NCBI GenBank assembly: GCA_016722565.1 | Contig: JADKIU010000004.1 | Coordinates: 248,001 to 312,000, forward strand | Direction of reading: 5' to 3' | Length of the DNA: 64,000 nucleotides | Source of the DNA: Bacteroidota bacterium | GTDB lineage: Bacteria > Bacteroidota > Bacteroidia > 2-12-FULL-35-15 | Shown here: piece after piece, positions 17,675-27,554 of the stretch | Position numbering within the stretch: the stretch's first letter is position 1 | Layout: each line of letters begins with the position of its first letter | The notes under the pieces: generated by a model | What the model was told of the DNA's origin: nothing | Databases searched by the model: none | Seen by the model: the letters and a program-made list of their open reading frames with translations, nothing else | Program-made: the position numbers and the translations under genes

Positions 17675-18700
17675 TTAATCAGCCTGCTTTGCTTTAAACC
17701 AAGCGAGTGTGTATTTTAATCCTTCTTCAATTTTTACTTTTGGTTGATAGTGCAATGCATTTTGTGCTTTGGTAATATCCGCTAAAGAATCTCTAACATC
17801 ACCAGGACGATCAGCTCTATAGGTTTGTTGAATGGTAGTGCCAATTAATTTCTTCAAAATGTCAATTAATTGATTCAATGATACGCGTTCGCCAACAGCA
17901 ATGTTAAATACGGTACCATCAGTTTTTACATTTTGTTCCAGCATTGCTTTGATGTTTGCTTGAACAGCATTGGAAACAAAAGTAAAATCTCGGGTTTGTT
18001 CTCCATCTCCGTTTATTGCAGGAGGAGTGTTATTCAGTAATGCATTAATAAATAAAGGAATGGCCGCAGCATATTCGCCCTGTGGATTTTGTCGTGGCCC
18101 AAAAATGTTAAAGTACCGCAAACCAATAATTTCCATGTTGTAGGTTTTTGCGAAAATTTCACCATACAATTCATTGGTCATTTTTGAAACAGCATACGGA
18201 GACAATTGTTTTCCAATTTGATTCTCCACTTTTGGAAGAATTTTGCTGTCGCCATAAACAGACGAAGAGCTGGCATAAACCACTCGTTTTACTTTTGCAT
18301 CGCGAGCAGCAATTAAAATGTTAATAAAGCCTGTCGCATTTACATTGTGTGTTGCAATTGGATTTTTTATGGAGCGAGGCACGGAACCCAATGCTGCTTC
18401 ATGAAAAACATAATCAATACCGATGCATGCTTTGTGACAATCCTCCAGATTACAAATATCTCCATTAATAAATTGGAAATTAGGTAGTGATAGGTAGGGT
18501 TTTATGTTTTCTTCAAAGCCGGTAGCTAAATTATCTAATACAACAACTTTCATGGCATTGTATTTTAAGAGATATTCAACGAGATTTGAGCCAATAAATC
18601 CGGCACCCCCGGTAACTAAAAAGGCTTTGTTTGATAAATCTATTGTGTGGAAGGGAGCAGTGTACATATATGAACTAGCGTTTAGTATATTGTTGTTCAT
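17675..18700 (-). CDS. UDP-GlcNAc C4-epimerase (WbpP-like), extended SDR
   Basis: This is a Rossmann-fold SDR with the nucleotide motif VTGGAGFIGSNL, the catalytic pair S...YAVSK, and SSSSVYGDSK. The segment EAALGSVPRSIKNP is characteristic of WbpP/WbgU, which interconvert UDP-GlcNAc (or UDP-GlcNAcA) and the galacto epimers. The start used (18700, 341 aa) overlaps rmlB by 26 bp. A second ATG at 18667 would remove the overlap and is equally plausible. It would supply UDP-GalNAc or UDP-GalNAcA, the latter together with the 6-dehydrogenase at 20129-21418. Confidence 0.9.
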   Translation of the reverse strand: MNNNILNASSYMYTAPFHTIDLSNKAFLVTGGAGFIGSNLVEYLLKYNAMKVVVLDNLATGFEENIKPYLSLPNFQFINGDICNLEDCHKACIGIDYVFHEAALGSVPRSIKNPIATHNVNATGFINILIAARDAKVKRVVYASSSSVYGDSKILPKVENQIGKQLSPYAVSKMTNELYGEIFAKTYNMEIIGLRYFNIFGPRQNPQGEYAAAIPLFINALLNNTPPAINGDGEQTRDFTFVSNAVQANIKAMLEQNVKTDGTVFNIAVGERVSLNQLIDILKKLIGTTIQQTYRADRPGDVRDSLADITKAQNALHYQPKVKIEEGLKYTLAWFKAKQAD

Positions 18701-19730
18701 AATACTTTTTATAATCTCCCGATGTTACATTGTTTAACCATTCTTCATTTGAAAGGTACCAATCAACTGTTTTTTCTAATCCTTCTTCAAATTGCAGGGA
18801 TGGAACCCAGCCTAATTCTTTTTGAAGTTTAGTGGAATCAATCGCATAGCGTAAATCATGTCCAGCTCTGTCTTTTACAAAGGTGATGAGCTTTGCTGAT
18901 TCTCCTTCAACACGATTTAGTTTTTTATCCATGATTTTGCATAACAAATGAATGAGGTCAATGTTTGTCCATTCATTATGTCCACCTATATTATAAGTAG
19001 TTCCGGTTTTAGCAGTATGGTAAATTACATCAATTGCTCTGGCATGATCTTCTACCCAAAGCCAATCGCGGATGTTTTCACCTTTCCCATAAATTGGAAT
19101 GGACTTATTGTTTTTGATGTTGTGAATGGATAATGGAATTAATTTTTCTGGAAAGTGGTGACTGCCATAATTGTTTGAGCAATTGGAGATCACTGCATCT
19201 AATCCATAGGTATCGTGATAGGCTCTTACAAAATGGTCGGAGCTGGCTTTTGAAGCGGAGTAGGGGCTGTGTGGGTCGTAAGCGGTTGTTTCTGTAAACA
19301 TCCCTGTTTCTCCTAACGTTCCGTATACTTCGTCTGTTGAAACATGATAAAAACGGTGAGCAGCATAGTTATCTTTCCAGTTTTGCTTCGCTGCATTTAA
19401 AAGGTTAACAGTGCCGATGACATTGGTCATAACAAACTCTAACGGATTGGAAATGCTTCTGTCTACATGACTTTCAGCTGCCAAATGGATTACTCCATCA
19501 AAATTATGAAGTGTGAAAAGTTCATTAATAAAAGTAGCATCCGTGATATCACCCTTTACAAAAGTGTAATTTGATTTCGTTTCAACATCTTTCAAATTGT
19601 TAAGATTCCCTGCATAGGTAAGTTTATCCAGGTTAACAATTTGATAGTTGGGGTATTTGTTTACGAACAGACGTACAACGTGTGAACCAATAAATCCGGC
19701 ACCACCTGTAATTAAAATTTTTTTATTCAT
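18675..19730 (-). CDS. rfbB: dTDP-glucose 4,6-dehydratase
   Basis: This is a 351-residue SDR starting MNKKILITGGAGFIGSHVV, with the family-specific STDEVYG, HLAAESHVDRSI, YSASKASSDHFVRAYH and NNYGSHHFPEKLIPL segments. It makes dTDP-4-keto-6-deoxy-glucose, the precursor of rhamnose and amino-deoxy sugars. No rmlA, rmlC or rmlD is in the window, so the end product cannot be named. It overlaps the unknown 134-aa gene upstream by 8 bp and the epimerase downstream, within one transcript. Confidence 0.95.
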   Translation of the reverse strand: MNKKILITGGAGFIGSHVVRLFVNKYPNYQIVNLDKLTYAGNLNNLKDVETKSNYTFVKGDITDATFINELFTLHNFDGVIHLAAESHVDRSISNPLEFVMTNVIGTVNLLNAAKQNWKDNYAAHRFYHVSTDEVYGTLGETGMFTETTAYDPHSPYSASKASSDHFVRAYHDTYGLDAVISNCSNNYGSHHFPEKLIPLSIHNIKNNKSIPIYGKGENIRDWLWVEDHARAIDVIYHTAKTGTTYNIGGHNEWTNIDLIHLLCKIMDKKLNRVEGESAKLITFVKDRAGHDLRYAIDSTKLQKELGWVPSLQFEEGLEKTVDWYLSNEEWLNNVTSGDYKKYYEQQYTKR

Positions 19731-20127
19731 TGTTATTTGTTTTAAGGACTACCACTTTCATTTTTTTAGAAGTCACATGCATAATTCGCCATTTTACAGA
19801 ACGGGTATTCCCAATAATGGTAATCAAATCATTGTGTAAGATCCATTTCTCATCACTGTATCGAATCGGGTTTGTTTCACTGCTGCAGAGTACGTTGTGA
19901 TATTCGGAAAAATGATTATTTGCTGTAAATTCCACGCCTGCTAACGCACCAGACCATTGATATAGTTTATCAGAATAGTTAATTTTTGTGAAAACTAATG
20001 TATCATTCTCTTTCATGTCGAATAAATCAACCTCACACGTCCAATGCCCGATAACCTTTTTGCTTCCAATGGGTCCAAAGGAGAAAAAGAATGTCGAAAT
20101 GACTGCTATGAAAAAAAGATGTCTCAA
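19723..20127 (-). CDS. Small secreted protein of unknown function in the UDP-sugar operon
   Basis: This 134-residue protein has an N-terminal Sec signal peptide (core LFFIAVISTFFFSF, about 1-20). The mature part begins with KKVIGHWTCEVDLFD and continues with short beta strands ending in KKMKVVVLKTNN. The opening 'G-W-x-C/T-x-D' pattern and all-beta character recall lipocalin-like or calycin domains, but I do not recognise the family. It starts 1 bp after the dehydrogenase stop and overlaps rfbB by 8 bp, so it is tightly embedded in the operon. It has two cysteines. The role is unknown. Confidence 0.65.
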   Translation of the reverse strand: MRHLFFIAVISTFFFSFGPIGSKKVIGHWTCEVDLFDMKENDTLVFTKINYSDKLYQWSGALAGVEFTANNHFSEYHNVLCSSETNPIRYSDEKWILHNDLITIIGNTRSVKWRIMHVTSKKMKVVVLKTNNNE

Positions 20128-20128
20128 C

Positions 20129-21418
<1,290 letters not shown>

Positions 21419-21483
21419 AAAGTGAAATTGATTTGTGATATTAAATGTGCTTTTTATTTCAATTTTTTATTTGGAAGTATTAA

Positions 21484-22509
21484 TTAACTTTTTCTATCTG
21501 TATTTCTTAATGAATAAATGCGTTCGATAATATCCACTACTTTTAATCCTTCCATTGCATTTGTTGTTAATGTTGTTCTGCCTTTTAATGTATCGATTAC
21601 ATTGGATATAACTTGAGGGTGATTGTTTGCAGATCCTTTATAAGCACCGTAATCATTCGCTTCGTTTGTTGGATCAAGGTTTGGCATCGTGTAGTCTTTA
21701 ATGTTGCACAATTCAATTTGATCCATATATTGTCCACCTACCTTTACACTTCCATTGCTTCCAATGATAGTGATGCTGCTTTCTAAATTTGTATTCCAAA
21801 CAGCAGTTGAATAGTTGATACTTCCCATACCGCCATTTACAAAATTGAAATTTACAAAACCGCTATCTTCAAATTCAGTTAAGTTGGCGTGATTAAAATC
21901 ATTGAATTTTGCTTGTATGTCTTTCATGTCACCAAACATCCAGTATAATAAGTCAATCCAATGCGAAAATTGAGTAAACAAGGTTCCACCATCTAACTCT
22001 TGTGTCCCTTTCCATCCTCCTTTTTTGTAATAGCGTTCATCCCGATTCCAATAGCAGTTCAATTGAACCATGTAAACGTCTCCGATTATTTTTTCGTCAA
22101 CAATTTTTTTAAGCCAAACAGATGGTGGAGAAAAGCGATTTTGCATCACACAAAAAACGGTTTTGTTTACTTGTAAACCTTTGAAAATAATCGTTTCACA
22201 GTCCGCTTTGCTTAAAGCCATAGGCTTTTCACAAACAACATGTTTTCCGGCTTCCAAAGCAAGCATTGAATGTTTTGCATGTAAACCATTGGGTGTGCAA
22301 ATGTTTACAACTTCTACTTCCGGATGAGCTGCTAATAATTCTTCTGGGGTAGAATAAAATTTTTCTTTTAAATCGGTCAAGCCTAATTTATCAATGGGAA
22401 GTGTATCGCATACAGCGATTAGCTCTGCTTCAGGGTTTCTGCGAACCATCTCCGCATGTCGCTTACCAATATGCCCTTGTCCGATTATTGCAAACTTAAT
22501 TTTACTCAT
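21484..22509 (-). CDS. UDP-GlcNAcA 3-dehydrogenase (WbpB-like), Gfo/Idh/MocA family
   Basis: This 341-residue NAD(P)-dependent oxidoreductase has the Rossmann motif AIIGQGHIGKRHAEM, the EKP motif (CEKPMALSKAD) and the catalytic-domain signature GGTLFTQFSHWIDLLYW. WbpB oxidises C3 of UDP-GlcNAcA to the 3-keto sugar, which the aminotransferase WbpE then aminates. Its ATG overlaps the stop of the WbpD-like gene by four bases. The pathway assignment comes from co-occurrence with WbpA-, D- and E-like genes. Sequence alone gives the family. Confidence 0.9.
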   Translation of the reverse strand: MSKIKFAIIGQGHIGKRHAEMVRRNPEAELIAVCDTLPIDKLGLTDLKEKFYSTPEELLAAHPEVEVVNICTPNGLHAKHSMLALEAGKHVVCEKPMALSKADCETIIFKGLQVNKTVFCVMQNRFSPPSVWLKKIVDEKIIGDVYMVQLNCYWNRDERYYKKGGWKGTQELDGGTLFTQFSHWIDLLYWMFGDMKDIQAKFNDFNHANLTEFEDSGFVNFNFVNGGMGSINYSTAVWNTNLESSITIIGSNGSVKVGGQYMDQIELCNIKDYTMPNLDPTNEANDYGAYKGSANNHPQVISNVIDTLKGRTTLTTNAMEGLKVVDIIERIYSLRNTDRKS

Positions 22510-23081
22510 AGTTTTGTTACTTTACCATTCTCCAATTTATATTTTTCTTTGCTTTCTATGCATGCAGCAATTCCTTCTTTGTCAAATTGTAATCGATGTC
22601 CATATTCGCTAATCCATCCCATTTGTTTAGCCGGATTTCCGACCCATAAAGAGAAAGGCTGAATATTTTTAGTTACCACAGCTCCCGCATCGATAAAGGC
22701 GTATTCACCAATATCATGTCCACAAACAATTGTAGCATTTGCACCAATGGAAGCACCTTTACCCACGTGTGTTTTTGCATATTCGCTTTTACGATTAATT
22801 GCACTTCGCGGATTAATGACATTTGTAAACACCATCGATGGGCCTAAAAAAACATCGTCATCACAAGTAACTCCGGTGTAAATGGATACATTGTTTTGAA
22901 CTTTTACATTCTTGCCCAACACCACTTCAGGAGAGATCACTACATTTTGACCAATGTTGCAATTTTCACCCAAGGTACAATTGGGCATAATATGAGAGAA
23001 ATGCCATATTTTGGTTCCTTTCCCTATTTTACAACCTTCGTCAATAATGGCTGTTTCGTGATTATAATATTCTTTACTCAT
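22506..23081 (-). CDS. UDP-GlcNAc3NA 3-N-acetyltransferase (WbpD-like), hexapeptide-repeat
   Basis: This 191-residue left-handed beta-helix acetyltransferase has repeated hexapeptides (for example IGKGTKIW, LGENCNIGQNVVI, IGANATIVCG). Features typical of WbpD/WlbB include WHFSHIMPNC, the FTNVINPRSAI loop and the WVGNPAKQMGWIS C-terminal motif. It acetylates the 3-amino group formed by the aminotransferase to give UDP-2,3-diacetamido-2,3-dideoxy-glucuronate. It shares one base with the end of the UDP-xylose synthase gene and overlaps the next gene, so it is translationally coupled on both sides. Confidence 0.92.
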   Translation of the reverse strand: MSKEYYNHETAIIDEGCKIGKGTKIWHFSHIMPNCTLGENCNIGQNVVISPEVVLGKNVKVQNNVSIYTGVTCDDDVFLGPSMVFTNVINPRSAINRKSEYAKTHVGKGASIGANATIVCGHDIGEYAFIDAGAVVTKNIQPFSLWVGNPAKQMGWISEYGHRLQFDKEGIAACIESKEKYKLENGKVTKL

Positions 23082-24052
23082 TAATTAAAGCTTCTGTGTT
23101 CTGTTTTGTTTAGTTCTTCGGGCGACAATGATTTGAAATAGTCGTATGTTATTTTAAGGCCTTCTGCTCGTCCAACTTTTGGTTCCCATCCTAATATCTC
23201 TTTCGCTTTTGTTATGTCTGGTTTACGTTGTTTCGGATCATCTTGCGGCAATGGTTTGGAAACGAGTTTTTGTTTGGTACCAGTTAATTTTATAATCTCT
23301 TCTCCAAATTCTTTAATAGTTATTTCACTTGGATTTCCAATATTAACAGGATATACATAATCACTCATCAATAATCGGTAGATGCCTTCAACTAAATCAT
23401 CGACATAGCAGAATGAACGTGTTTGTGAACCATCACCAAACATGGTTAAATCTTCACCACGCAATGCTTGTCCGATAAATGCAGGCAATACACGTCCATC
23501 ATTCAGTCGCATACGAGGCCCGTATGTATTAAAAATTCGGATGATGCGGGTTTCCACTCCATGATAGGTATGGTAGGCCATCGTCATTGCCTCCATAAAA
23601 CGTTTGGCTTCATCGTACACACCGCGTGGACCAACAGGATTTACATTTCCCCAATATTCTTCTGTTTGCGGATGAACAATTGGGTCACCGTAAACTTCGG
23701 ATGTGGAGGCAACTAAGATTCTTGCTTTTTTTACTCTTGCTAATCCTAATAGATTATGCGTACCTAAAGAGCTTACTTTTAATGTTTGAATTGGAATTTT
23801 TAAATAATCGATAGGTGATGCGGGAGAAGCAAAGTGAAGAATATAATCCAACTCACCAGGAATAAAAACGAATTTAGAAACATCGTGATGATAAAATTCG
23901 AAATGTTCAAGTTTCATCAAGTGTTCGATGTTTTTTAAATCACCGGTAATTAGATTGTCCATTCCAATAACATGGAATCCTTCTTTGATGAAGCGGTCAC
24001 ATAAGTGAGAACCTAAAAAGCCTGCAGCACCTGTTATTAATACTCTTTTCAT
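23081..24052 (-). CDS. UDP-glucuronate decarboxylase / UDP-xylose synthase
   Basis: This 323-residue extended SDR has ITGAAGFLGSHLCDRF, the STSEVYGDP loop, the YDEAKRF catalytic motif and the RIFNTYGPRM and DDLVEGIYRLM-like segments diagnostic for UXS. It converts UDP-GlcA, made by the adjacent UDP-glucose dehydrogenase, to UDP-xylose. The two genes are separated by 78 bp in the same orientation. The implication is xylose, or a xylose-derived residue, in the surface glycan. The responsible glycosyltransferases are not in this window. Confidence 0.93.
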   Translation of the reverse strand: MKRVLITGAAGFLGSHLCDRFIKEGFHVIGMDNLITGDLKNIEHLMKLEHFEFYHHDVSKFVFIPGELDYILHFASPASPIDYLKIPIQTLKVSSLGTHNLLGLARVKKARILVASTSEVYGDPIVHPQTEEYWGNVNPVGPRGVYDEAKRFMEAMTMAYHTYHGVETRIIRIFNTYGPRMRLNDGRVLPAFIGQALRGEDLTMFGDGSQTRSFCYVDDLVEGIYRLLMSDYVYPVNIGNPSEITIKEFGEEIIKLTGTKQKLVSKPLPQDDPKQRKPDITKAKEILGWEPKVGRAEGLKITYDYFKSLSPEELNKTEHRSFN

Positions 24053-24130
24053 ATTATTAGTTAAATAAATTAATTTGGTTATTAGGTTAAATGGGGTAAT
24101 ACTTCATTAACTATTTCCCATGTATCCTGA

Positions 24131-25444
24131 TTAACCCTTCACAGTTTCTCTTCCGATGCTGGTGTAATAATATCCAAGCTCTTTCATCTGATCGATACCA
24201 TATAAATTTCGACCATCAAAAATCACTTTGTTCTTTAACAGTGAAGAAACTCTGTCAAAGTCAGGTGTTCTGAATAAACTCCATTCTGTTGCGATGATTA
24301 ATGCATCTGCATCGCGCAAAGCATCATATTCGTCCATTGCATAGGTGATTTTATCACCTATTAAACCTCTTACATTGTTCATCCCTTCCGGATCGTAAGC
24401 GCTAACAATTGCGCCAGCTTTTATTAACTCATCAATGATATACAAAGCCGGTGCTTCGCGAATGTCGTCTGTATCGGGTTTAAAAGCGAGTCCCCAAAGA
24501 GCAAATTTTTTCCCTTTCAAATTATTTTTAAAGTAGTCGTTAATTTTAGGGATGATAATCGTTTTCTGTTTTTCATTGATTTGCATTACGGATTCTAAAA
24601 TTTTAAAATCGTAATTTACTTCCGCAGCAGATTTTGCAAGTGCTTGAACATCTTTTGGGAAGCAGCTACCGCCATAACCAATTCCAGGGAATAAAAATCG
24701 TTTACCAATTCGATCATCGCTACCAATTCCAATACGCACGGCATCCACATCTGCACCAACCAATTCGCACATGTTTGCAATTTCATTCATGAAGGTAATT
24801 TTTGTAGCTAAAAAAGCATTGGCAGCATACTTCGTTAATTCGGCAGAGCGCTCATCCATAAAGATGATTGGGTTGCCTTGTCGCACATATGGTTTGTAAA
24901 GTTCTTCCATTGTCTTGCGCGCTTTCTCAGAGCTTGCGCCAATCACCACTCTGTCCGGTTTTAAAAAATCATCTACAGCAAAGCCTTCTCTTAAAAATTC
25001 CGGGTTGGAAACAATATCAAATTCTACTTTTGCATGTTTTGCAACCGCTGCACGAACTTTGTCGGCAGTGCCAACAGGAACAGTGCTTTTGTCAACAATT
25101 ACTTTGTAATCTTTGATGATTTTTCCAAGGTCATCTGCAACGCCAAGGATATAACTCAAGTCGGCAGAACCATCTTCCCCCGGAGGTGTTGGTAAAGCAA
25201 GGAAAATGATTTTTGCTTTTTCAATTGCTTCAGCAAGATTGGTAGTGAATGTTAGTCGTCCTTGTTTGATATTGCGCTCAAACAAAACATCCAGGTGTGG
25301 CTCATAAATAGGAACAACTCCTGCTTGCATTTTTTGAATTTTGTCTGCGTTAATATCCACACAGATCACATGATTTCCGGTTTCGGCTAAACATGTTCCT
25401 GTAACCAATCCTACGTATCCTGTTCCTACTACTGCTATGTTCAT
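24131..25444 (-). CDS. ugd: UDP-glucose 6-dehydrogenase
   Basis: This 437-residue enzyme starts MNIAVVGTGYVGLVTGTCLA. It has the central-domain motif NPEFLREGFAVDDFLKPDR, the catalytic Cys in FPGIGYGGSCFPKDVQ, and WGLAFKPDTDDIREAP, all matching UDP-glucose dehydrogenases. It oxidises UDP-glucose to UDP-glucuronate using 2 NAD+. It feeds the UDP-xylose synthase encoded directly downstream. It is distinct from the UDP-GlcNAc-type dehydrogenase at 20129-21418, so the operon carries two separate uronic-acid routes. Confidence 0.95.
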   Translation of the reverse strand: MNIAVVGTGYVGLVTGTCLAETGNHVICVDINADKIQKMQAGVVPIYEPHLDVLFERNIKQGRLTFTTNLAEAIEKAKIIFLALPTPPGEDGSADLSYILGVADDLGKIIKDYKVIVDKSTVPVGTADKVRAAVAKHAKVEFDIVSNPEFLREGFAVDDFLKPDRVVIGASSEKARKTMEELYKPYVRQGNPIIFMDERSAELTKYAANAFLATKITFMNEIANMCELVGADVDAVRIGIGSDDRIGKRFLFPGIGYGGSCFPKDVQALAKSAAEVNYDFKILESVMQINEKQKTIIIPKINDYFKNNLKGKKFALWGLAFKPDTDDIREAPALYIIDELIKAGAIVSAYDPEGMNNVRGLIGDKITYAMDEYDALRDADALIIATEWSLFRTPDFDRVSSLLKNKVIFDGRNLYGIDQMKELGYYYTSIGRETVKG

Positions 25445-25450
25445 TTTAAT

Positions 25451-25482
25451 TTAAAAGTTAAAAAGTTAAAAGTCAAAAGTTG
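25451..25482. repeat. Degenerate 7-8 bp array (AAAAGTT) between the aminotransferase and ugd genes
   Basis: Units AAAAGTT, AAAAAGTT, AAAAGTC and AAAAGTT fill most of the 49 bp gap. They resemble the array at 6104-6135. Confidence 0.5.
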
Positions 25483-25493
25483 TTGACGTAATT

Positions 25494-26633
25494 TTATTTA
25501 CAGAATTCTAAAACAGAATCTGTGATGTATTTTAATGTTTCTTCATCCAATTCGGTATGCATAGGGAGTGACATTACGGTTTCGCATAATCTTTCAGTGA
25601 CAGGAAAATCTCCTGCTTTGTAGCGTGGATCCAAATATGCTTTTTGTAAATGCAATGGAATCGGGTAGTAAATCATTGCGGGAATATCTTTGTTTGCTAA
25701 ATATTCGCGCAATGCGGCACGGTCAACACCAACTAGTTGAAGTGTGTATTGATGGAAAACATGATCCGAAAATTTAGCGCGTGCCGGTGTTTTGATTTTT
25801 GGATGATTCGCAAATGCTTTGTCGTAATAGCTTGCCGCCTTGTTTCTAGCTGCAGCATAATTGTCCAAATCGCGGAGTTTGATTCTAAGAATCGCAGCTT
25901 GAATGCTGTCTAGTCGAGAGTTCACGCCAATAGAATCATGGATGTATTGAACAGATTGTCCATGGTTGGCAATCATTCTGATTTTTGCAGCAAGTGCATC
26001 ATCATTGGTGAAAATGGCACCGCCATCTCCGTAGCAACCTAAATTTTTAGAAGGGAAAAAAGATGTACAACCAATGGTACCGATGGTTCCGGCTTTTTTT
26101 GTAGAGCCGTCAGCGGATTTGTAGTTTGCACCAATTGCTTGAGCAGTATCTTCAATCACAAATAAGTTGTGTTTCTTTGCCAAAGCCATAATCGAATCCA
26201 TATCAGCACATTGACCAAATAAATGAACAGGAACAATGGCTTTTGTTTTTGGGGTGATGGCCTTTTCAATCGCTTTTACATCGATGTCGAATGTGTCAGG
26301 CACAACGTCCACCAATACTGGTTTTAATCCAAGAAGAGCAATTACTTCAGCGGTGGCAACATAGGTAAAGTCGGCTGTTATTACTTCATCTCCGGGCTTT
26401 AGTCCTAATCCCATCATTGCTATTTGCAATGCATCTGTCCCATTTGCACAAGGAATCACATGCTTTACTTGGAGATATTTTTCAAGTTCTGATTGAAATG
26501 CTTTAACCTCAGGACCATTAATAAATGCGGTGTTATCCAATACATTTTGAATGGCTGCATCCACTTCTGTTTTAATTTTTTCGTATTGACTTTTTAAGTC
26601 AACCATTTGAATTTTTTTTGCAGTTTTTGTCAT
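25494..26633 (-). CDS. DegT/DnrJ/EryC1 sugar aminotransferase (WbpE-like)
   Basis: This is a 379-residue PLP-dependent aminotransferase. The substrate/PLP loop is CANGTDALQIAMMGL, DFTYVATAE follows, and the Schiff-base Lys lies in TSFFPSKNLGCYGDGG. It also has GVNSRLDSIQAAIL. In the WbpA-B-E-D pathway it aminates C3 of the 3-keto UDP-GlcNAcA. It is the first gene of the minus-strand operon, and no convincing promoter motif stands out upstream. Related enzymes act on dTDP-keto sugars, so an alternative substrate from RfbB is possible. The neighbouring WbpB/WbpD pair favours the WbpE role. Confidence 0.9.
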   Translation of the reverse strand: MTKTAKKIQMVDLKSQYEKIKTEVDAAIQNVLDNTAFINGPEVKAFQSELEKYLQVKHVIPCANGTDALQIAMMGLGLKPGDEVITADFTYVATAEVIALLGLKPVLVDVVPDTFDIDVKAIEKAITPKTKAIVPVHLFGQCADMDSIMALAKKHNLFVIEDTAQAIGANYKSADGSTKKAGTIGTIGCTSFFPSKNLGCYGDGGAIFTNDDALAAKIRMIANHGQSVQYIHDSIGVNSRLDSIQAAILRIKLRDLDNYAAARNKAASYYDKAFANHPKIKTPARAKFSDHVFHQYTLQLVGVDRAALREYLANKDIPAMIYYPIPLHLQKAYLDPRYKAGDFPVTERLCETVMSLPMHTELDEETLKYITDSVLEFCK

Positions 26634-26750
26634 GCGTTTTTACCAATTTTAATAAGAATGCGAATATACGGAAAATATATAAATTCTGAAGGCAATTTTT
26701 GGGCATCTGGTTCGTTTTAAAGCCTTATATTTACAAACATTTTTGTCAAA

Positions 26751-27503
26751 ATGAAGAAACGTTATTTTTTAAGTATTTGTTTATCCTTTTTTACGGCTCA
26801 TCTGGTTGCTCAAGTGAGCATAAAGGATTCCGTTATTTATACACCCTATTTTGGTTTAGGCTATGGCTACCAGATTTCTGCAGGCGATTTGAACAAACGT
26901 TTTGGGAATAGTTCGGCTATTGAATTTAATTTGGATTTTAAAACCAAAAAAAATTGGGTATTTGGAGTAAACGGAAGCTATATTTTCGGAAAAGATGTGA
27001 AAGAATCTTTATTTGATAGTATTTCTACCGCTTCAGGGTCGATTATTGATGGGAATGGACAATTTGCCGATGTTCGTTTATACGAAAGAGGTTTTACCGC
27101 TTCTGTTTCAGCCGGAAGATTATTTGCATTTAAAAAGCCGAATCCCAATAGTGGTGTTCTTTTTAGTGTTGGTGTAGGTTTTATTCAACATAAAATACGA
27201 ATCGAAACAATAGGAAACACCACTCCTCAGCTTTCGAAAGAATATAAAAAAGGATATGATCGATTATCCAATGGCCTTTTACTAAGTCAAAACTTAGGGT
27301 ATTTGTATTTAAGTAATAATCGTTTAGTAAATATTTATGTTGGATTTGAGTGTATGCAAGGTTTTACACAAAGTCGAAGAAGTTTTGATTACGATTTAAT
27401 GAAACAAGATACTGAAAAGCGATTGGATATTTTGTACGGAGGAAAATTGGTTTGGATTTTACCTTTATACAAAAGAGCTCCTCAGGAATTTTATACCTAT
27501 TAA
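26751..27503 (+). CDS. Outer-membrane beta-barrel protein, function unknown
   Basis: This 250-residue protein has a signal peptide (about 1-20, ending HLVAQ) followed by repeated amphipathic strands and glycine-aromatic turns (YFGLGYGYQISAGD, GVLFSVGVGFIQHK, LYLSNNRLVNIYVGFE). These are typical of small outer-membrane barrels. I do not recognise a named family. It lies between the divergent polysaccharide operon and waaA, with 50 bp before waaA, and could be cotranscribed with it. Confidence 0.72.
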   Translation: MKKRYFLSICLSFFTAHLVAQVSIKDSVIYTPYFGLGYGYQISAGDLNKRFGNSSAIEFNLDFKTKKNWVFGVNGSYIFGKDVKESLFDSISTASGSIIDGNGQFADVRLYERGFTASVSAGRLFAFKKPNPNSGVLFSVGVGFIQHKIRIETIGNTTPQLSKEYKKGYDRLSNGLLLSQNLGYLYLSNNRLVNIYVGFECMQGFTQSRRSFDYDLMKQDTEKRLDILYGGKLVWILPLYKRAPQEFYTY

Positions 27504-27554
27504 CTTATAACCTCACCCTTACGCTCCTTTTGGATGGAACGTTTTTAGCGAAAG

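Noticed and set aside
27504..27554. Hairpin between the barrel gene and waaA
   Set aside because: Only short, interrupted pairing (AACG/CGTT-like) is possible and there is no T-run, so it is not listed as a terminator.
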